The notes beneath the pieces are model-generated. The model searched no databases. It was given only the letters and a program-made list of their open reading frames with translations, and had not been told where the DNA came from. This document shows, one piece after another, positions 34,279 through 44,136 of a stretch of 64,000 nucleotides of DNA. This DNA comes from Cryomorphaceae bacterium (GTDB taxonomy: Bacteria > Bacteroidota > Bacteroidia > Flavobacteriales > Schleiferiaceae): assembly GCA_020832345.1 (NCBI GenBank), contig JAFIEY010000006.1, positions 1 to 64,000 of the forward strand, read 5' to 3'. The translations under genes and the position numbers were made by a program. Numbering within the stretch: the first letter of the stretch is position 1; each line of letters starts with the position of its first letter.

Positions 34279-36735
34279 ATGCGAAAAAATATTTATATCG
34301 TCGGGTTTGTGCTTTTTGGATGGGTGTTTTCCTTCGCCCAAAACAGTCCTTATACGTCTTCTTCCATTCGACACCAAATGCAACTTTTTGGCAAGGCCGG
34401 AAAGGTGCTTTATCTCGCCGCCCATCCGGATGACGAAAACACCAGGGTAATTACATGGCTGGCCAATGCCGCCGGTGTGGAAACGGCCTATTTATCTCTA
34501 ACGCGCGGCGATGGCGGACAAAATCTTATCGGATCGCAGCTAGGCGACGCCCTTGGGGTAATTCGTACCCAAGAGCTTCTCGAAGCCCGACGGATTGATG
34601 GAGGTAGCCAGTTTTTTGCACGCGCCGTGGATTTCGGTTATAGTAAATCCGCAGAGGAATCTTTGGAAAAGTGGGGGCATGAGGAGATTTTAGCCGATGT
34701 GGTTTTGGTCATAAGAAAATTCAAACCCGATGTTATCATCAACCGATTCCCCCCCGATCGACGTGCTGGACACGGACATCATGAGGCCTCAGCCATCCTG
34801 GCCGAAGAGGCTTTTGAAGCCGCAGCGGATCCAAATTTCCACCCGGAAAGTGCTAAAAAATATGGCGTTTGGCAGGTCAAAAATATATTCTGGAATACCA
34901 GTACCTGGTGGGTCACCGATTTGGATACTTCAAGGGTAGGTAAAGGAAGTTTACTCCATTTGGATGTTGGAGGATATCAACCTTTGCTGGGAAAAAATTT
35001 GGGTGAACTTGCTTCGGAATCTCGATCTATGCACAAAAGTCAGGGTTTTGGTATTGCACGCCTCAGGGGAAAAATACCCGAATACTTAGAGCTGGTGAAG
35101 GGCGATTCATGCTATCACTCAATTTTTGATCATGTGGATACCACTTTAAACCGTATTGGTGCGAGTAACCTCAGTGCCACCATGCGTAAAATCATCCGCG
35201 ATTTCGACGATCATGCGCCTTGGAAATCCGTGACCGCTCTCGTGGCACTTTATCCCGAGGTGGAAAACATCAGTGATAAAAAATGGCAAGAGCTAAAAAG
35301 AAAACAACTAGACAACATCGTTTTAAATTGTTTGGGTTTTCATGCAGAAATGTTGGCGGAAAAAGATGTTTATCGAAATGGAGATTGGGCAGAATTTTCC
35401 TGGGAAATCGTCAATCGAAGTCCAGTCGCAGTATCGGTGGATATCAACGGAAAACAAAAGGATTTACCGGAAAATCATTTGACGAAAATTAAAGATTCCC
35501 TCGAAATATCGGGTGGACTTTCCCATCCTTTTTATTTAAAAAACCCGTATATCAACAATATGTTTGATATTGCCAATTTGGAGGAAATACCCTATCCTGA
35601 ATTACCCCCAGCCAATCAAAAAACCCTTTCGATTTTTGTTGCGGGTTTCAATATAGATTTTCAGGTGCCACTCATGTTTAAATGGACAGATCGCGTAAAG
35701 GGCGAACGACTGCGAAATGTGGAGGTGGTTCCCCCAGTGTATGTACACTTTTCTGAAACCAACATTGTATTACCCGACGGTAATCCACATTTTTTTACGG
35801 TAGAAATTGAAGCCGCTACCGATGATGTTTTACAAAACGCTGAACTTAGGTTTAATGCCCCCGAAGGTTTTACTATCACTCCAGAGTCCATCAAATTTTC
35901 CTTGTTTGAAAAGGGAGGAAGGAGAATTCAACAGGTTAAGGTGCAATCTATGGAAAAGCGAGCCGGAGGAGAGATTAGCGCATCACTTCTGTTGGATGGT
36001 AAGTTGCAAACAGCTTATGGGAAAATCGACATCGACTTTGATCACATTCGTCCCTTGCGGATGTTTCCACGGGTAAATATTTCTGCCGTTTCCTTGCCGC
36101 TTCAGCGAAAAGTCAAACGCATAGGGTACATTCTCGGTGCTGGGGATGCAGTGCCGGAGGCTTTACAAAAAATCGGTTATGAAGTGGAAATCATTGATAA
36201 AGAGCGTTTATCTAGCGGTAATTTGTCTGATTTTGACGCCATTGTTGCGGGTATTCGGGCTTACAATACCAATCCCTGGCTCAAAAGTTACCAATCGACT
36301 TTGGATGCGTATGTGCGTCGGGGCGGTCGATATATCATTCAGTACAATACTACAGGTTGGCGAAGTGCACCGGAGAAACTCACCGGCTGGGATCTGGCCA
36401 TTGGCCGTTCGCGCGTTACGGTAGAGGAAAGTCCGGTTAAAATAATTGACCCTTCGGCGAGGGTTTGGAACAAGCCCAATAAAATAACCACCGATGATTT
36501 TGCCAACTGGGTTCAGGAACGCGGTTTGTATTTCGCTGAAAATTGGTCAGAGGAGTTTATGCCCCTGCTCGAAATGCAAGATCCCAACGAGGATCCGGTA
36601 AACGGCGCACTTGTGGTGGGGAGATTTGGGAAGGGGTATGTCATTTATACGGGAATTAGCTTTTTCCGACAACTCCCCGCCGGAGTTCCAGGAGCATATA
36701 GGTTGTTTGTCAATATCCTGGAATATGCAGACTAA
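34279..36735 (+). CDS. Exported PIG-L/LmbE deacetylase-family protein
   Basis: A protein of 818 residues from ATG at 34279. A signal peptide ends near residue 20. The PIG-L domain follows with the zinc motif AHPDDE (48-53), TRGDGGQN and GHGHHEA. The middle is beta-rich, and the last 200 residues (YILGAGDAVP onward) resemble a glutamine-amidotransferase-like fold. It probably removes N-acetyl groups from a sugar in the periplasm; the substrate is unknown. It lies 2 bp after the carotenoid genes, without a clear functional link. Confidence 0.85.
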   Translation: MRKNIYIVGFVLFGWVFSFAQNSPYTSSSIRHQMQLFGKAGKVLYLAAHPDDENTRVITWLANAAGVETAYLSLTRGDGGQNLIGSQLGDALGVIRTQELLEARRIDGGSQFFARAVDFGYSKSAEESLEKWGHEEILADVVLVIRKFKPDVIINRFPPDRRAGHGHHEASAILAEEAFEAAADPNFHPESAKKYGVWQVKNIFWNTSTWWVTDLDTSRVGKGSLLHLDVGGYQPLLGKNLGELASESRSMHKSQGFGIARLRGKIPEYLELVKGDSCYHSIFDHVDTTLNRIGASNLSATMRKIIRDFDDHAPWKSVTALVALYPEVENISDKKWQELKRKQLDNIVLNCLGFHAEMLAEKDVYRNGDWAEFSWEIVNRSPVAVSVDINGKQKDLPENHLTKIKDSLEISGGLSHPFYLKNPYINNMFDIANLEEIPYPELPPANQKTLSIFVAGFNIDFQVPLMFKWTDRVKGERLRNVEVVPPVYVHFSETNIVLPDGNPHFFTVEIEAATDDVLQNAELRFNAPEGFTITPESIKFSLFEKGGRRIQQVKVQSMEKRAGGEISASLLLDGKLQTAYGKIDIDFDHIRPLRMFPRVNISAVSLPLQRKVKRIGYILGAGDAVPEALQKIGYEVEIIDKERLSSGNLSDFDAIVAGIRAYNTNPWLKSYQSTLDAYVRRGGRYIIQYNTTGWRSAPEKLTGWDLAIGRSRVTVEESPVKIIDPSARVWNKPNKITTDDFANWVQERGLYFAENWSEEFMPLLEMQDPNEDPVNGALVVGRFGKGYVIYTGISFFRQLPAGVPGAYRLFVNILEYAD

Positions 36736-36826
36736 TTTTAAATCCTGGCGAAAAATATACCTGGGGGTTTTACTCTTTCTGCTGTTGGAGATGATCTTCT
36801 TTACTTTCATCAGTTTTTATTTTTAG
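36725..36826 (+). CDS. 33-residue membrane peptide between PIG-L and symporter genes
   Basis: A short frame starting inside the PIG-L gene (11-bp overlap) and ending 3 bp before the symporter ATG. It encodes a basic N-terminus (MQTNFKSWRKIY) and one hydrophobic helix of about 18 residues. The tight packing at both ends and the membrane-spanning pattern support a real gene, perhaps a small subunit of the symporter or a coupling peptide. No homology is recognised. Confidence 0.55.
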   Translation: MQTNFKSWRKIYLGVLLFLLLEMIFFTFISFYF

Positions 36827-36829
36827 CCC

Positions 36830-38503
36830 ATGGAGAATATCGACTGGATTGTATTGGGCATAACCCTGGCTTTTATCGTTTTTTACGGCGCCTATCGGAG
36901 TTTGCGTGAAAAATCAGCCGAGGGATTCCTCCGAGGAAAAAATCAACATTGGTTTACCATGGGGGTTTCTGTTATGGCCACCCAAGCGAGTGCCATTACT
37001 TTTCTCAGTGCGCCGGGATTGGGATACGAATCGGGCTTGGGTTTTGTGCAGTTTTACTTTGGACTGCCCTTGGCCATCGTGGTGGTTTGCGCATTTTTCG
37101 TTCCGCTTTATTATAAAATGAATGTATATACCGCATATGAGTTTCTCGAAAAGCGATTTGATTTGCGCATGCGGTTGTTTACGGCAGCACTTTTTTTAAT
37201 CCAAAGGGGACTGGCCGCCGGTATCACCATTTTTGCGCCTGCCATTATATTGAGTACCATTCTGGGTTGGAATTTGCTTTTCACCAATTTATTGGTCGGA
37301 ACCCTTGTTATCATTTACACGGTTTCCGGTGGAACAAAAGCTGTTAGCATGACCCAAAAGTGGCAGATGGGCGTTATTATGCTGGGATTGGCATTTGCGT
37401 TTATCCTTTTGCTGCAAGATATTCGGCCCCATTTGAGTTTTTCCGAAACCTTGCATTTTGCTGGTGATTTAGGCAGAATGAAAGCCATGAATTTTGACCT
37501 CGATTTCTCCACGCGATACACGGTTTGGAGCGGACTAACCGGAGGATTTTTTCTGGCACTTTCGTATTTTGGTACCGACCAGAGTCAGGTGCAGCGTTAT
37601 CTGGGCGGAAAGAGTTTATCGCAAAGTCGGGCAGGACTGCTTTTTAATGCGGTTCTGAAAATCCCCATGCAGTTTTTTATTCTCTTTATCGGAGTTTTGG
37701 TCTTTGTCTTTTTTACCATCGAACGGCCACCTTTGCACTTTAATCAGACCGCCGTTAATCTCTTGCCGGAAAATCAAGCCAAAGCGGTAGCAAAATTGGA
37801 AGCACAGTTTACGGAGGTACACAATCAAATGCAAATTGCACGTGAATCTTGGAGAGATGAAAATCTTCGCGATGAACAACGCACAGAAATTAGGAGACTG
37901 GTGGAGGTGGAAAAAGGCATGCGGGAGGAGGTTAAAGAAATTATTGCGAGCAGTCAACAGGTGGAGGCCAAAGACACCAACTACGTGTTTCTTTATTTTG
38001 TACTAAAGCACTTGCCCAAAGGCATAGTCGGTCTGATCATCGCCATGATACTCAGTGCGGCCATGAGCAGTACCGCCAGTGAACTCAACGCCCTGACCAC
38101 CACAACCGTGATGGATTTTTATAAACGACTTGGTGGGAAGGGATTTGATAAACTTTCCGTTTCCCGTTTGTTTACATTATTCTGGGGAATTATGGCCATC
38201 ATTTTTGCCATGTTGGCCAACCTGTTCGACAACCTAATCGAAATGGTCAACTTGCTGGGGAGTTTGTTTTACGGAACCATTCTCGGTGTTTTTGTGGTGG
38301 CCTTTTTTATAAAAAAGACAAAGGCTAAGGATGTTTTTCCCGCTGCAGTGGCTTCGCAAATTGTGGTGTTGGGACTTTACGGTATGCAAAAATTACAATG
38401 GGTTGATATCGGATATTTATGGTATAATTTAATCGCATGTGTTTTGGTGGTTTTGATTTCCTCCGGATTATCAACGCAAGAAGTGAAGCGGTATGAGGCT
38501 TAG
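36830..38503 (+). CDS. Sodium:solute symporter (SSS family)
   Basis: A 557-residue transporter with about 13 helices and the SSS motifs, including GFLALSYFGTDQSQVQRYL and AAMSSTASELNAL. A polar insert of about 75 residues (roughly 315-385, coiled-coil-like) lies between two helices. The substrate is unknown. The neighbouring exported PIG-L deacetylase suggests a sugar or amino sugar derivative, which is inference. Confidence 0.92.
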   Translation: MENIDWIVLGITLAFIVFYGAYRSLREKSAEGFLRGKNQHWFTMGVSVMATQASAITFLSAPGLGYESGLGFVQFYFGLPLAIVVVCAFFVPLYYKMNVYTAYEFLEKRFDLRMRLFTAALFLIQRGLAAGITIFAPAIILSTILGWNLLFTNLLVGTLVIIYTVSGGTKAVSMTQKWQMGVIMLGLAFAFILLLQDIRPHLSFSETLHFAGDLGRMKAMNFDLDFSTRYTVWSGLTGGFFLALSYFGTDQSQVQRYLGGKSLSQSRAGLLFNAVLKIPMQFFILFIGVLVFVFFTIERPPLHFNQTAVNLLPENQAKAVAKLEAQFTEVHNQMQIARESWRDENLRDEQRTEIRRLVEVEKGMREEVKEIIASSQQVEAKDTNYVFLYFVLKHLPKGIVGLIIAMILSAAMSSTASELNALTTTTVMDFYKRLGGKGFDKLSVSRLFTLFWGIMAIIFAMLANLFDNLIEMVNLLGSLFYGTILGVFVVAFFIKKTKAKDVFPAAVASQIVVLGLYGMQKLQWVDIGYLWYNLIACVLVVLISSGLSTQEVKRYEA

Positions 38504-38546
38504 TTTTTGTGGTGATTTTTTTGGCTTACCACTTAAATTAAACAAA

Positions 38547-39623
38547 ATGAATCATTGTCTAATAATATCTTCGCTTCTTACATTTCTTTCATGTTCTTTG
38601 TTTTCACAAACACCCAAAAACTTTTTAGACAGCATTACATTCTACAATGAGATCGAAAGCTATCAGGAGGCTTTTTCGGTGGTGGAAAAACATTTAAATA
38701 ATCCCAGCACGGACACCTCCTTTATTTTTTATTATCAGGCGGGCATTTCAGCAGATGGAATGCAATCATACGATCAGGCATTGTCTTATTTTCAGCGTGC
38801 GGTTGCGATTCAACCAACCAATGATTTGGCTTTAAAAAAACAAGCAATTGCCACGGTGAAAAACGGCGATATTCCGGAAGCCATTTTGCGATTTGAAGAA
38901 ATTTTGGAAAACAATCCCCTTGCAGCATCAGAACGACAATGGCTGGCCAGATTGTTTGCCGAACAAGAGATGTACGACAGTGCATTAGTCGTTTTAAACG
39001 CTCGACCTGCCATTCAGGAAAATCACTTTAAAATTTTACATGCAGAAGCTAGATTGTACAGTAAAATGCGACAGCCATATTTTGCCGTTCCGCGTTATAA
39101 AATTTTGTTGGAAAGACGTCCCAAAGACAATGACCTACACCTTGAGTATATCCGAATGTTGTTTAGGGCGCACAATTTAATGGAGATAAAGGAAAATGCC
39201 GATGAGATTTTCCGACGTCACCCAACCCATGAAGTCAGCTTTATGATTGGTACAGCCTATCTGACATACAATAAACCCGAAGCGGCTTTGAAGTGGTTTG
39301 TGCAGGCAACGGAATTGAGTTTCCCGGCCAGCCTCGATGATTACTACAGTTATGCCGCTTTAAGTGCGGAGCGTCTCGATCGCAAAAAGCTGGCGCTTTC
39401 TTTTTATCAAAAGGCACGAGAATACAACCCGAATAATGGCTATTACGCCTATTTTTCCGGGGTGATTTACGATGAACTCGGCGATAGGGATCGTGCCGAA
39501 AAGATGTTTGCCGCCTTTTTGGGCAGCGAAGCCGTACACGAAAACCGCGCTTATGCTGATTTTGCCGAAGAGCGCATCAGGATGTATCGTCAGGTAGATT
39601 TTATGAAAGGGCAGAAAAAGTAG
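38547..39623 (+). CDS. Exported TPR protein
   Basis: A protein of 358 residues from MNHCLIISSLL, with a signal peptide ending near residue 21. About seven tetratricopeptide repeats follow (for example YDQALSYFQRAVAIQPTND, KKLALSFYQKAREYNPNNG). It is a periplasmic or surface scaffold of unknown partner. It closes the long plus-strand run that begins at 30275. Confidence 0.85.
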   Translation: MNHCLIISSLLTFLSCSLFSQTPKNFLDSITFYNEIESYQEAFSVVEKHLNNPSTDTSFIFYYQAGISADGMQSYDQALSYFQRAVAIQPTNDLALKKQAIATVKNGDIPEAILRFEEILENNPLAASERQWLARLFAEQEMYDSALVVLNARPAIQENHFKILHAEARLYSKMRQPYFAVPRYKILLERRPKDNDLHLEYIRMLFRAHNLMEIKENADEIFRRHPTHEVSFMIGTAYLTYNKPEAALKWFVQATELSFPASLDDYYSYAALSAERLDRKKLALSFYQKAREYNPNNGYYAYFSGVIYDELGDRDRAEKMFAAFLGSEAVHENRAYADFAEERIRMYRQVDFMKGQKK

Positions 39624-39636
39624 ATCGTTTAAATCA

Positions 39637-39660
39637 ATTTTGAGTGGGCTCAATTTTTTT
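39637..39660 (+). terminator. Terminator behind the TPR gene
   Basis: A 5-bp stem TTGAG/CTCAA with TGGG loop (39640-39653) followed by eight T, 16 bp after the stop codon. The stem is short. Confidence 0.6.
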
Positions 39661-39694
39661 TAAAAAAAAGGAGCAGAACCGAAATCCTGCCCCC
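39661..39694 (-). terminator. Terminator behind the conserved hypothetical gene
   Basis: On the minus strand GGGCAGGA pairs with TTCTGCTCC with one bulged base and one G-U pair, followed by eight T. It begins 6 bp after the stop at 39700. Confidence 0.6.
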
Positions 39695-39699
39695 AAAAT

Positions 39700-40188
39700 C
39701 TATCTGACGTACTGGTAATGCCAACTCTTTTTAATTGGCTTTTCCCAGTTTTCCATTAAATCTTTTTTGTTGCTCACCATGTTGTCAAACACGCGGGTTT
39801 TATTGATGCTCAATTCACCTTCCTTTACCAACTTTTTAAATTCGGTAAGCGTGCAACCTTGTACGAGGTTTCCGTTGCGGAAGGCAACCTGAAATCTGTC
39901 GAAAAAGGTAATGCCCAAATCCAGTTCGAGTTGCTGAACAATTTTCGTGGATTTATCAATACTGCAACCTGTGAGTTTACAATACCGCTCATCTACACCA
40001 ATAATGAGAAATCGGTCGTGCATGATGGAGAACGATGCCTTTAAGGGTTGCTCGTGGGCTGACCATTCATCGATGAACCGTAGCAATTTATCACTAATTT
40101 GATCCAGTTGCTTCTCAGTCAACTGTTGATTGCTCTGGTATATCCAGATGCGGCTTTCGTCAGGTAGTTCGTCAAATGGGATATACAT
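39700..40188 (-). CDS. Conserved Bacteroidota hypothetical protein
   Basis: A 162-residue soluble protein opening MYIPFDELPDESRIWIYQ. I recognise this as a family found across Bacteroidota and often mislabelled as ABC transporter ATPase; no Walker motif is present. A pair of cysteines occurs in RYCKLTGCSIDKS. Function is unknown. It stands alone with its own terminator. Confidence 0.75.
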   Translation of the reverse strand: MYIPFDELPDESRIWIYQSNQQLTEKQLDQISDKLLRFIDEWSAHEQPLKASFSIMHDRFLIIGVDERYCKLTGCSIDKSTKIVQQLELDLGITFFDRFQVAFRNGNLVQGCTLTEFKKLVKEGELSINKTRVFDNMVSNKKDLMENWEKPIKKSWHYQYVR

Positions 40189-40372
40189 ATTGTATTTTAT
40201 TTATCGATTGGTTGTTCAAACGTACAAAGAACTTTTGAATAGTCGTTGCCAAATCGGAAAAAATTTCTCAACAAGGAAAAATTTGCGGTTTTCAAATTGT
40301 GATTTTTTCGTCACCAATATTCTTTGCCAACTGAAAAAAAGCGGGTTTAAAAAGTGAATTGGTAACGATAGC

Positions 40373-42820
40373 TTACCACGGATCTACATCAAAATAATGT
40401 CGAACTTGAGGGTTTTGGCGAAAAAAATTGCTTGTTAGGATGCGTAATCGCTCTTTTAAAACGCCATAATTTTTGTCTTTTCGGTATTTTATGAGAAAAT
40501 CTAATCGAAATTGATTCTTTGCACGAGTGATGAGCGGCGGCTCCGGCCCCAGCATTTTTAGATGGGGTTCGTTTTGTATGACTTCTTTGAGTGCGTAACC
40601 CGTAGCGTAAAGTTTTTTTACATCGGCGTGGCGCAGACACAATCGAACCAGTTTGGTATATGGAGGATAGGCAAAATCCTTTCTGTCCTGCATTTCATCG
40701 GTATAAAACCTTTCCTGAATGTCCGCAGCGACACATTGCATCACTGGATCTTCGGGTTTGTAGGTTTGAATAATGACTTTACCCCGTTCGCCAAATCGCC
40801 CGGCCCGCCCCGCCACTTGCATGACCAGCTGGTATGCGCGTTCCCGGGCGCGAATTTCCGGCATGTTCATCATGATGTCGGCGTTTATAATGCCCACCAG
40901 TTCCACATTTTTAAAATCCAATCCCTTGGTGATCATTTGTGTGCCCACCAAGATTTTGGTTTCCCCCCGACTAAATCGATCTATGACCGCGGCAAAGGCA
41001 TTTTTCTTTCGGGTATTGTCCCAGTCCAATCGGTCGATGATGACATCGGGGAAAATATCGTTCAGTTGATCCACAATTTTTTCTGTTCCCGCACCTGACA
41101 TTCGCAAATCAGTTGACCCGCAGGATTTACAACCACCCACAACTTCTTCTTTATACCCGCAAATATGACAGCGCATTTTGTGACTGTGCTTGTGGTAGGT
41201 GAGGGTCACATCACAATTGATGCACATGGGACTCTCCCCGCAATCTCTACATTGGGTAAACGGTGTGTATCCCCTTCGGTTGTGAAATATTATCACCTGT
41301 TTTTGATTGTTCAATGCAGACTTGATGGCGTCAATCAAATAAAGGGTAAAATCTTCGCGTACATTTTTTTTCTTTTTCTCCCAGCCGATGTCCACCAATT
41401 CTACGGCTGGCATTTGCACTTTCGAATAACGCTCTTCCAGCGGAACCCGGTCGAATCGTCCTTCTAGGCAATTTTGCCAAGTTTCCAAGGCCGGGGTTGC
41501 GGAACCCAACAGCACCTTTGCCCCCATGATTTTCCCCAATACAATGGCGCTGTCCCTTCCGTTGTATCTCGGTGCCGGGTCGGTTTGTTTGTAACTGGAA
41601 TCGTGTTCTTCATCAACCACAATTAACCCCAGTCGGGAAAAGGGTAAGAATATGGCTGAGCGAGCACCGATGACGATGTCGGCGCCCGGCAAACCTTTGC
41701 GCACGGATTCCCAAACATCCGAGCGCTCCTTTTCACTCATTCGCGAGTGATATACGGAAACGCGGTCGCCAAAAAACCTTTGAATACGAAAAATCAATTG
41801 TGTGGTGAGGGCAATTTCTGGCAGGAGATACAAACATTGTTTACCTTCGTTTAATGCCTCTGCAATGAGGTGGGCGTAAATTTCCGTTTTTCCCGATGCG
41901 GTAACGCCGTGTAAAAATTGCACCCGATCTTGAAAAAACCCCGACTTTATGGTTCGATACGCTTTGGATTGTGCAGGGGAGAGGGGATACAATGGTTCAA
42001 CGGCTTCACTTTTCACAATGCTGGCGCGTTCTACTTCGCGCAAGGTGATGATGCCTTTTTCCTCCAGTGCTTTTATAGTATTTCTTTTGACACCTGTGTT
42101 TTTTAAAAAGTCTTTTAGAATCAATGGTGGGGCGGATGGCTGAAGGTAATCGTGAAGTTCGATAGCCGCGGTTTTTTGTGCCGGTGCTTTTTTTCCTTCA
42201 AGTAATTCCTCTAACAAACTTTGATGCCCCGGTGCCCACTCGATGATTTGGTAAAAGAACTGGGGATCGGGTTCGTGGATGGATTCTTTGAGGGTCACAA
42301 AATCTCGTTGGACCAGATCTTTTAATGTGCGGGTAAAATTTCGCGGCACCGATTTAGACAGTTCACTAATTTTAAGTTGCTTGTTTTCGCGAAGCACCGC
42401 CATGATGGTTTGTTCCATTTCGTCTTCCAAAACCGCGTATTCGCGTTCGGCTTTTTCAGAAAAAACGGCGATACTCTCACTGCTTAGTTTTAAACGTGTC
42501 GGTAGTGCAGCACTCATAACTTCACCGGGTAAACACATATAATACTTGCTCATCCAGCGCCAAAAGGATATTTGGTTTTCTCCCGAAAGTGCCATACCCA
42601 AATAGCTTTCCAGCGGTTTTACGTTTTGAACTATTGGCGGATTTTGGTGAATGCGAAAAATAATCCCCGATAATTGCTTGCGTTTGCCCAGTGAAACGAC
42701 TACATGGCTTCCCGACTGAAGGTGATCTTCAGGCCAGTCTTCCGGTACTAAATAGGTGAGCAAACCCTCTAGTGCCAGGGGCAAAATAACATCAGCATAT
42801 CGGGGGGTGGAATTTGACAT
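40373..42820 (-). CDS. priA: Primosomal protein N' (replication restart helicase PriA)
   Basis: An 815-residue protein with the PriA layout: N-terminal DNA-binding domain, helicase core with Walker A GVTASGKTE, DEEH box VVDEEHDSSYK, eight zinc-binding cysteines in four CxxC pairs (CRDC, CINC, CHIC, CKSC) and a C-terminal helicase half with QVAGRAGR. It reloads the replisome at collapsed forks. Its ATG shares one base with the recR stop codon. Confidence 0.97.
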   Translation of the reverse strand: MSNSTPRYADVILPLALEGLLTYLVPEDWPEDHLQSGSHVVVSLGKRKQLSGIIFRIHQNPPIVQNVKPLESYLGMALSGENQISFWRWMSKYYMCLPGEVMSAALPTRLKLSSESIAVFSEKAEREYAVLEDEMEQTIMAVLRENKQLKISELSKSVPRNFTRTLKDLVQRDFVTLKESIHEPDPQFFYQIIEWAPGHQSLLEELLEGKKAPAQKTAAIELHDYLQPSAPPLILKDFLKNTGVKRNTIKALEEKGIITLREVERASIVKSEAVEPLYPLSPAQSKAYRTIKSGFFQDRVQFLHGVTASGKTEIYAHLIAEALNEGKQCLYLLPEIALTTQLIFRIQRFFGDRVSVYHSRMSEKERSDVWESVRKGLPGADIVIGARSAIFLPFSRLGLIVVDEEHDSSYKQTDPAPRYNGRDSAIVLGKIMGAKVLLGSATPALETWQNCLEGRFDRVPLEERYSKVQMPAVELVDIGWEKKKKNVREDFTLYLIDAIKSALNNQKQVIIFHNRRGYTPFTQCRDCGESPMCINCDVTLTYHKHSHKMRCHICGYKEEVVGGCKSCGSTDLRMSGAGTEKIVDQLNDIFPDVIIDRLDWDNTRKKNAFAAVIDRFSRGETKILVGTQMITKGLDFKNVELVGIINADIMMNMPEIRARERAYQLVMQVAGRAGRFGERGKVIIQTYKPEDPVMQCVAADIQERFYTDEMQDRKDFAYPPYTKLVRLCLRHADVKKLYATGYALKEVIQNEPHLKMLGPEPPLITRAKNQFRLDFLIKYRKDKNYGVLKERLRILTSNFFRQNPQVRHYFDVDPW

Positions 42821-43428
42821 TAACTTCCTTTATAAGCAACTCGATGCAAAATACTGCGTGCAAGCGTTATTTCATCTGCATATTCCAAATCATCGCCTAC
42901 AGAAATCCCGCGGGCAATGGTGGTAACTTCAATTGGTAAATTTTGCAGTTTTCGGTAAATGTAAAAGTTGGTGGTGTCACCCTCGGCGGTGGCGGCCAAT
43001 GCCAATAACACCTCCTTAACGGTTTCAGGGTTTATTCGCGATTCGAGAGAGGCAAGGGTGAGTTGTCCCGGGCCAATGCCCTCCATAGGGGAAATCAATC
43101 CGCCTAAAATATGATATACACCTTTAAATTGTCCGGTGTTTTCTATCGCCAAAACATCGCGAATGTCTTCTACCACACATATTATACTGTGATCTCTTTT
43201 GGGGTCGCGGCAAATTTCACACGCTTCCTCTTCGGTAAAAACATGACAAGTTTTGCAACGTTGAATGTTTTCCACCAAATCCTTTAGCGCTTCGGTAAGT
43301 GCCAAGGTATGATCTGGTTCCTGGCGCAATAGGTGAAGAATATTCCGCAGTGCTGATTTTCTGCCAAGTCCGGGAAGTTTAGACAATTCGCGTACTGCCC
43401 GGTCTATGAGTTTGGATTGGATTTCCAT
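42820..43428 (-). CDS. recR: Recombination protein RecR
   Basis: A 202-residue protein starting at MEIQSKLIDRAVRELSKLPG. It has the HhH motif LPGLGRKSALR, a zinc finger with CKTC and CEIC, and a Toprim domain (VVEDIRDVLAIE, PMEGIGP). With RecO it loads RecA on gapped DNA. An in-frame extension of 39 codons runs into pepE and is not counted. It lies 5 bp after pepE and touches priA. Confidence 0.97.
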   Translation of the reverse strand: MEIQSKLIDRAVRELSKLPGLGRKSALRNILHLLRQEPDHTLALTEALKDLVENIQRCKTCHVFTEEEACEICRDPKRDHSIICVVEDIRDVLAIENTGQFKGVYHILGGLISPMEGIGPGQLTLASLESRINPETVKEVLLALAATAEGDTTNFYIYRKLQNLPIEVTTIARGISVGDDLEYADEITLARSILHRVAYKGS

Positions 43429-43433
43429 CAGAT

Positions 43434-44135
43434 TTACCAAATAAGCTTTCCGGGTGGCACTTCTACGGGTTTTTGTCCCTGGCGGAAACATCGCGCATGG
43501 TGCTCCCCTTTGAGAAAAATATCCTCCCCTTCTATGCGCAACCAACTACCTTCCCGCAGGCCTACCACATCTTGCGTATTGAATTTATGAAACTCCCTGA
43601 TTCGCGTTTCACGGGTTTCGCCCATGTGTTTGCTATTGGGGTCGGGATCCAAATAGTGTGGGTTGATATTGAAATCAATGACCTCAAGCGCCTTTAAAGA
43701 AGGTGGCCAAACGATGGGCATATCGTTGGTGGTGCCTACGCTGATTCCGGCTAAATTGGTTCCGGCACTGGAGCCCATATAGGGCATTCCATTGAGAATT
43801 CGTTGTCTGAGCGGTTGCATTAATCCGCTTTCGTGCAGGGTTTTCACCAATAAAAAGGTGTTACCCCCTCCGGTAAATACGGCTTCGGCATTTTCAATGT
43901 TTTCCGCAATATCTCCTTCGTGAATGCCCATCACTTTTATCCCTGTTCCCGCAAAACCCGCTTTGGCCACTGTTGTGTACTCGTCGAAGGTGATGCCGCC
44001 CGGTCGCGCAAATGGAATAAAGGTTATGGTTTTTATCCCCTGGAAAAAATCGGGCAGCTCCGTTTGGAGATACGCCATATAATCTTGCCCGTGGATTTTA
44101 GATGTACTGGCCAGTAAAAGTCTTCTTTTCTGCAT
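43434..44135 (-). CDS. pepE: Dipeptidase E (peptidase S51)
   Basis: A 233-residue protein with the S51 nucleophile GSSAGTN (Ser near 123), the glycine-rich FTGGGNTF and NPHYLDPDP with the catalytic His. PepE cleaves Asp-X dipeptides in the cytosol. It lies 1 bp after the Asp-box lipoprotein gene and 5 bp before recR. Confidence 0.93.
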   Translation of the reverse strand: MQKRRLLLASTSKIHGQDYMAYLQTELPDFFQGIKTITFIPFARPGGITFDEYTTVAKAGFAGTGIKVMGIHEGDIAENIENAEAVFTGGGNTFLLVKTLHESGLMQPLRQRILNGMPYMGSSAGTNLAGISVGTTNDMPIVWPPSLKALEVIDFNINPHYLDPDPNSKHMGETRETRIREFHKFNTQDVVGLREGSWLRIEGEDIFLKGEHHARCFRQGQKPVEVPPGKLIW

Positions 44136-44136
44136 G

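Noticed and set aside
39640-39653. TTGAGTGGGCTCAA as a solo repeat end
   Set aside because: It shares only TTGAGT and its mirror with the repeats, has no internal element sequence, and is explained as a small terminator stem.
40562-41098. 178-codon frame antisense to priA
   Set aside because: It is the shadow of the conserved priA helicase and zinc-finger region.
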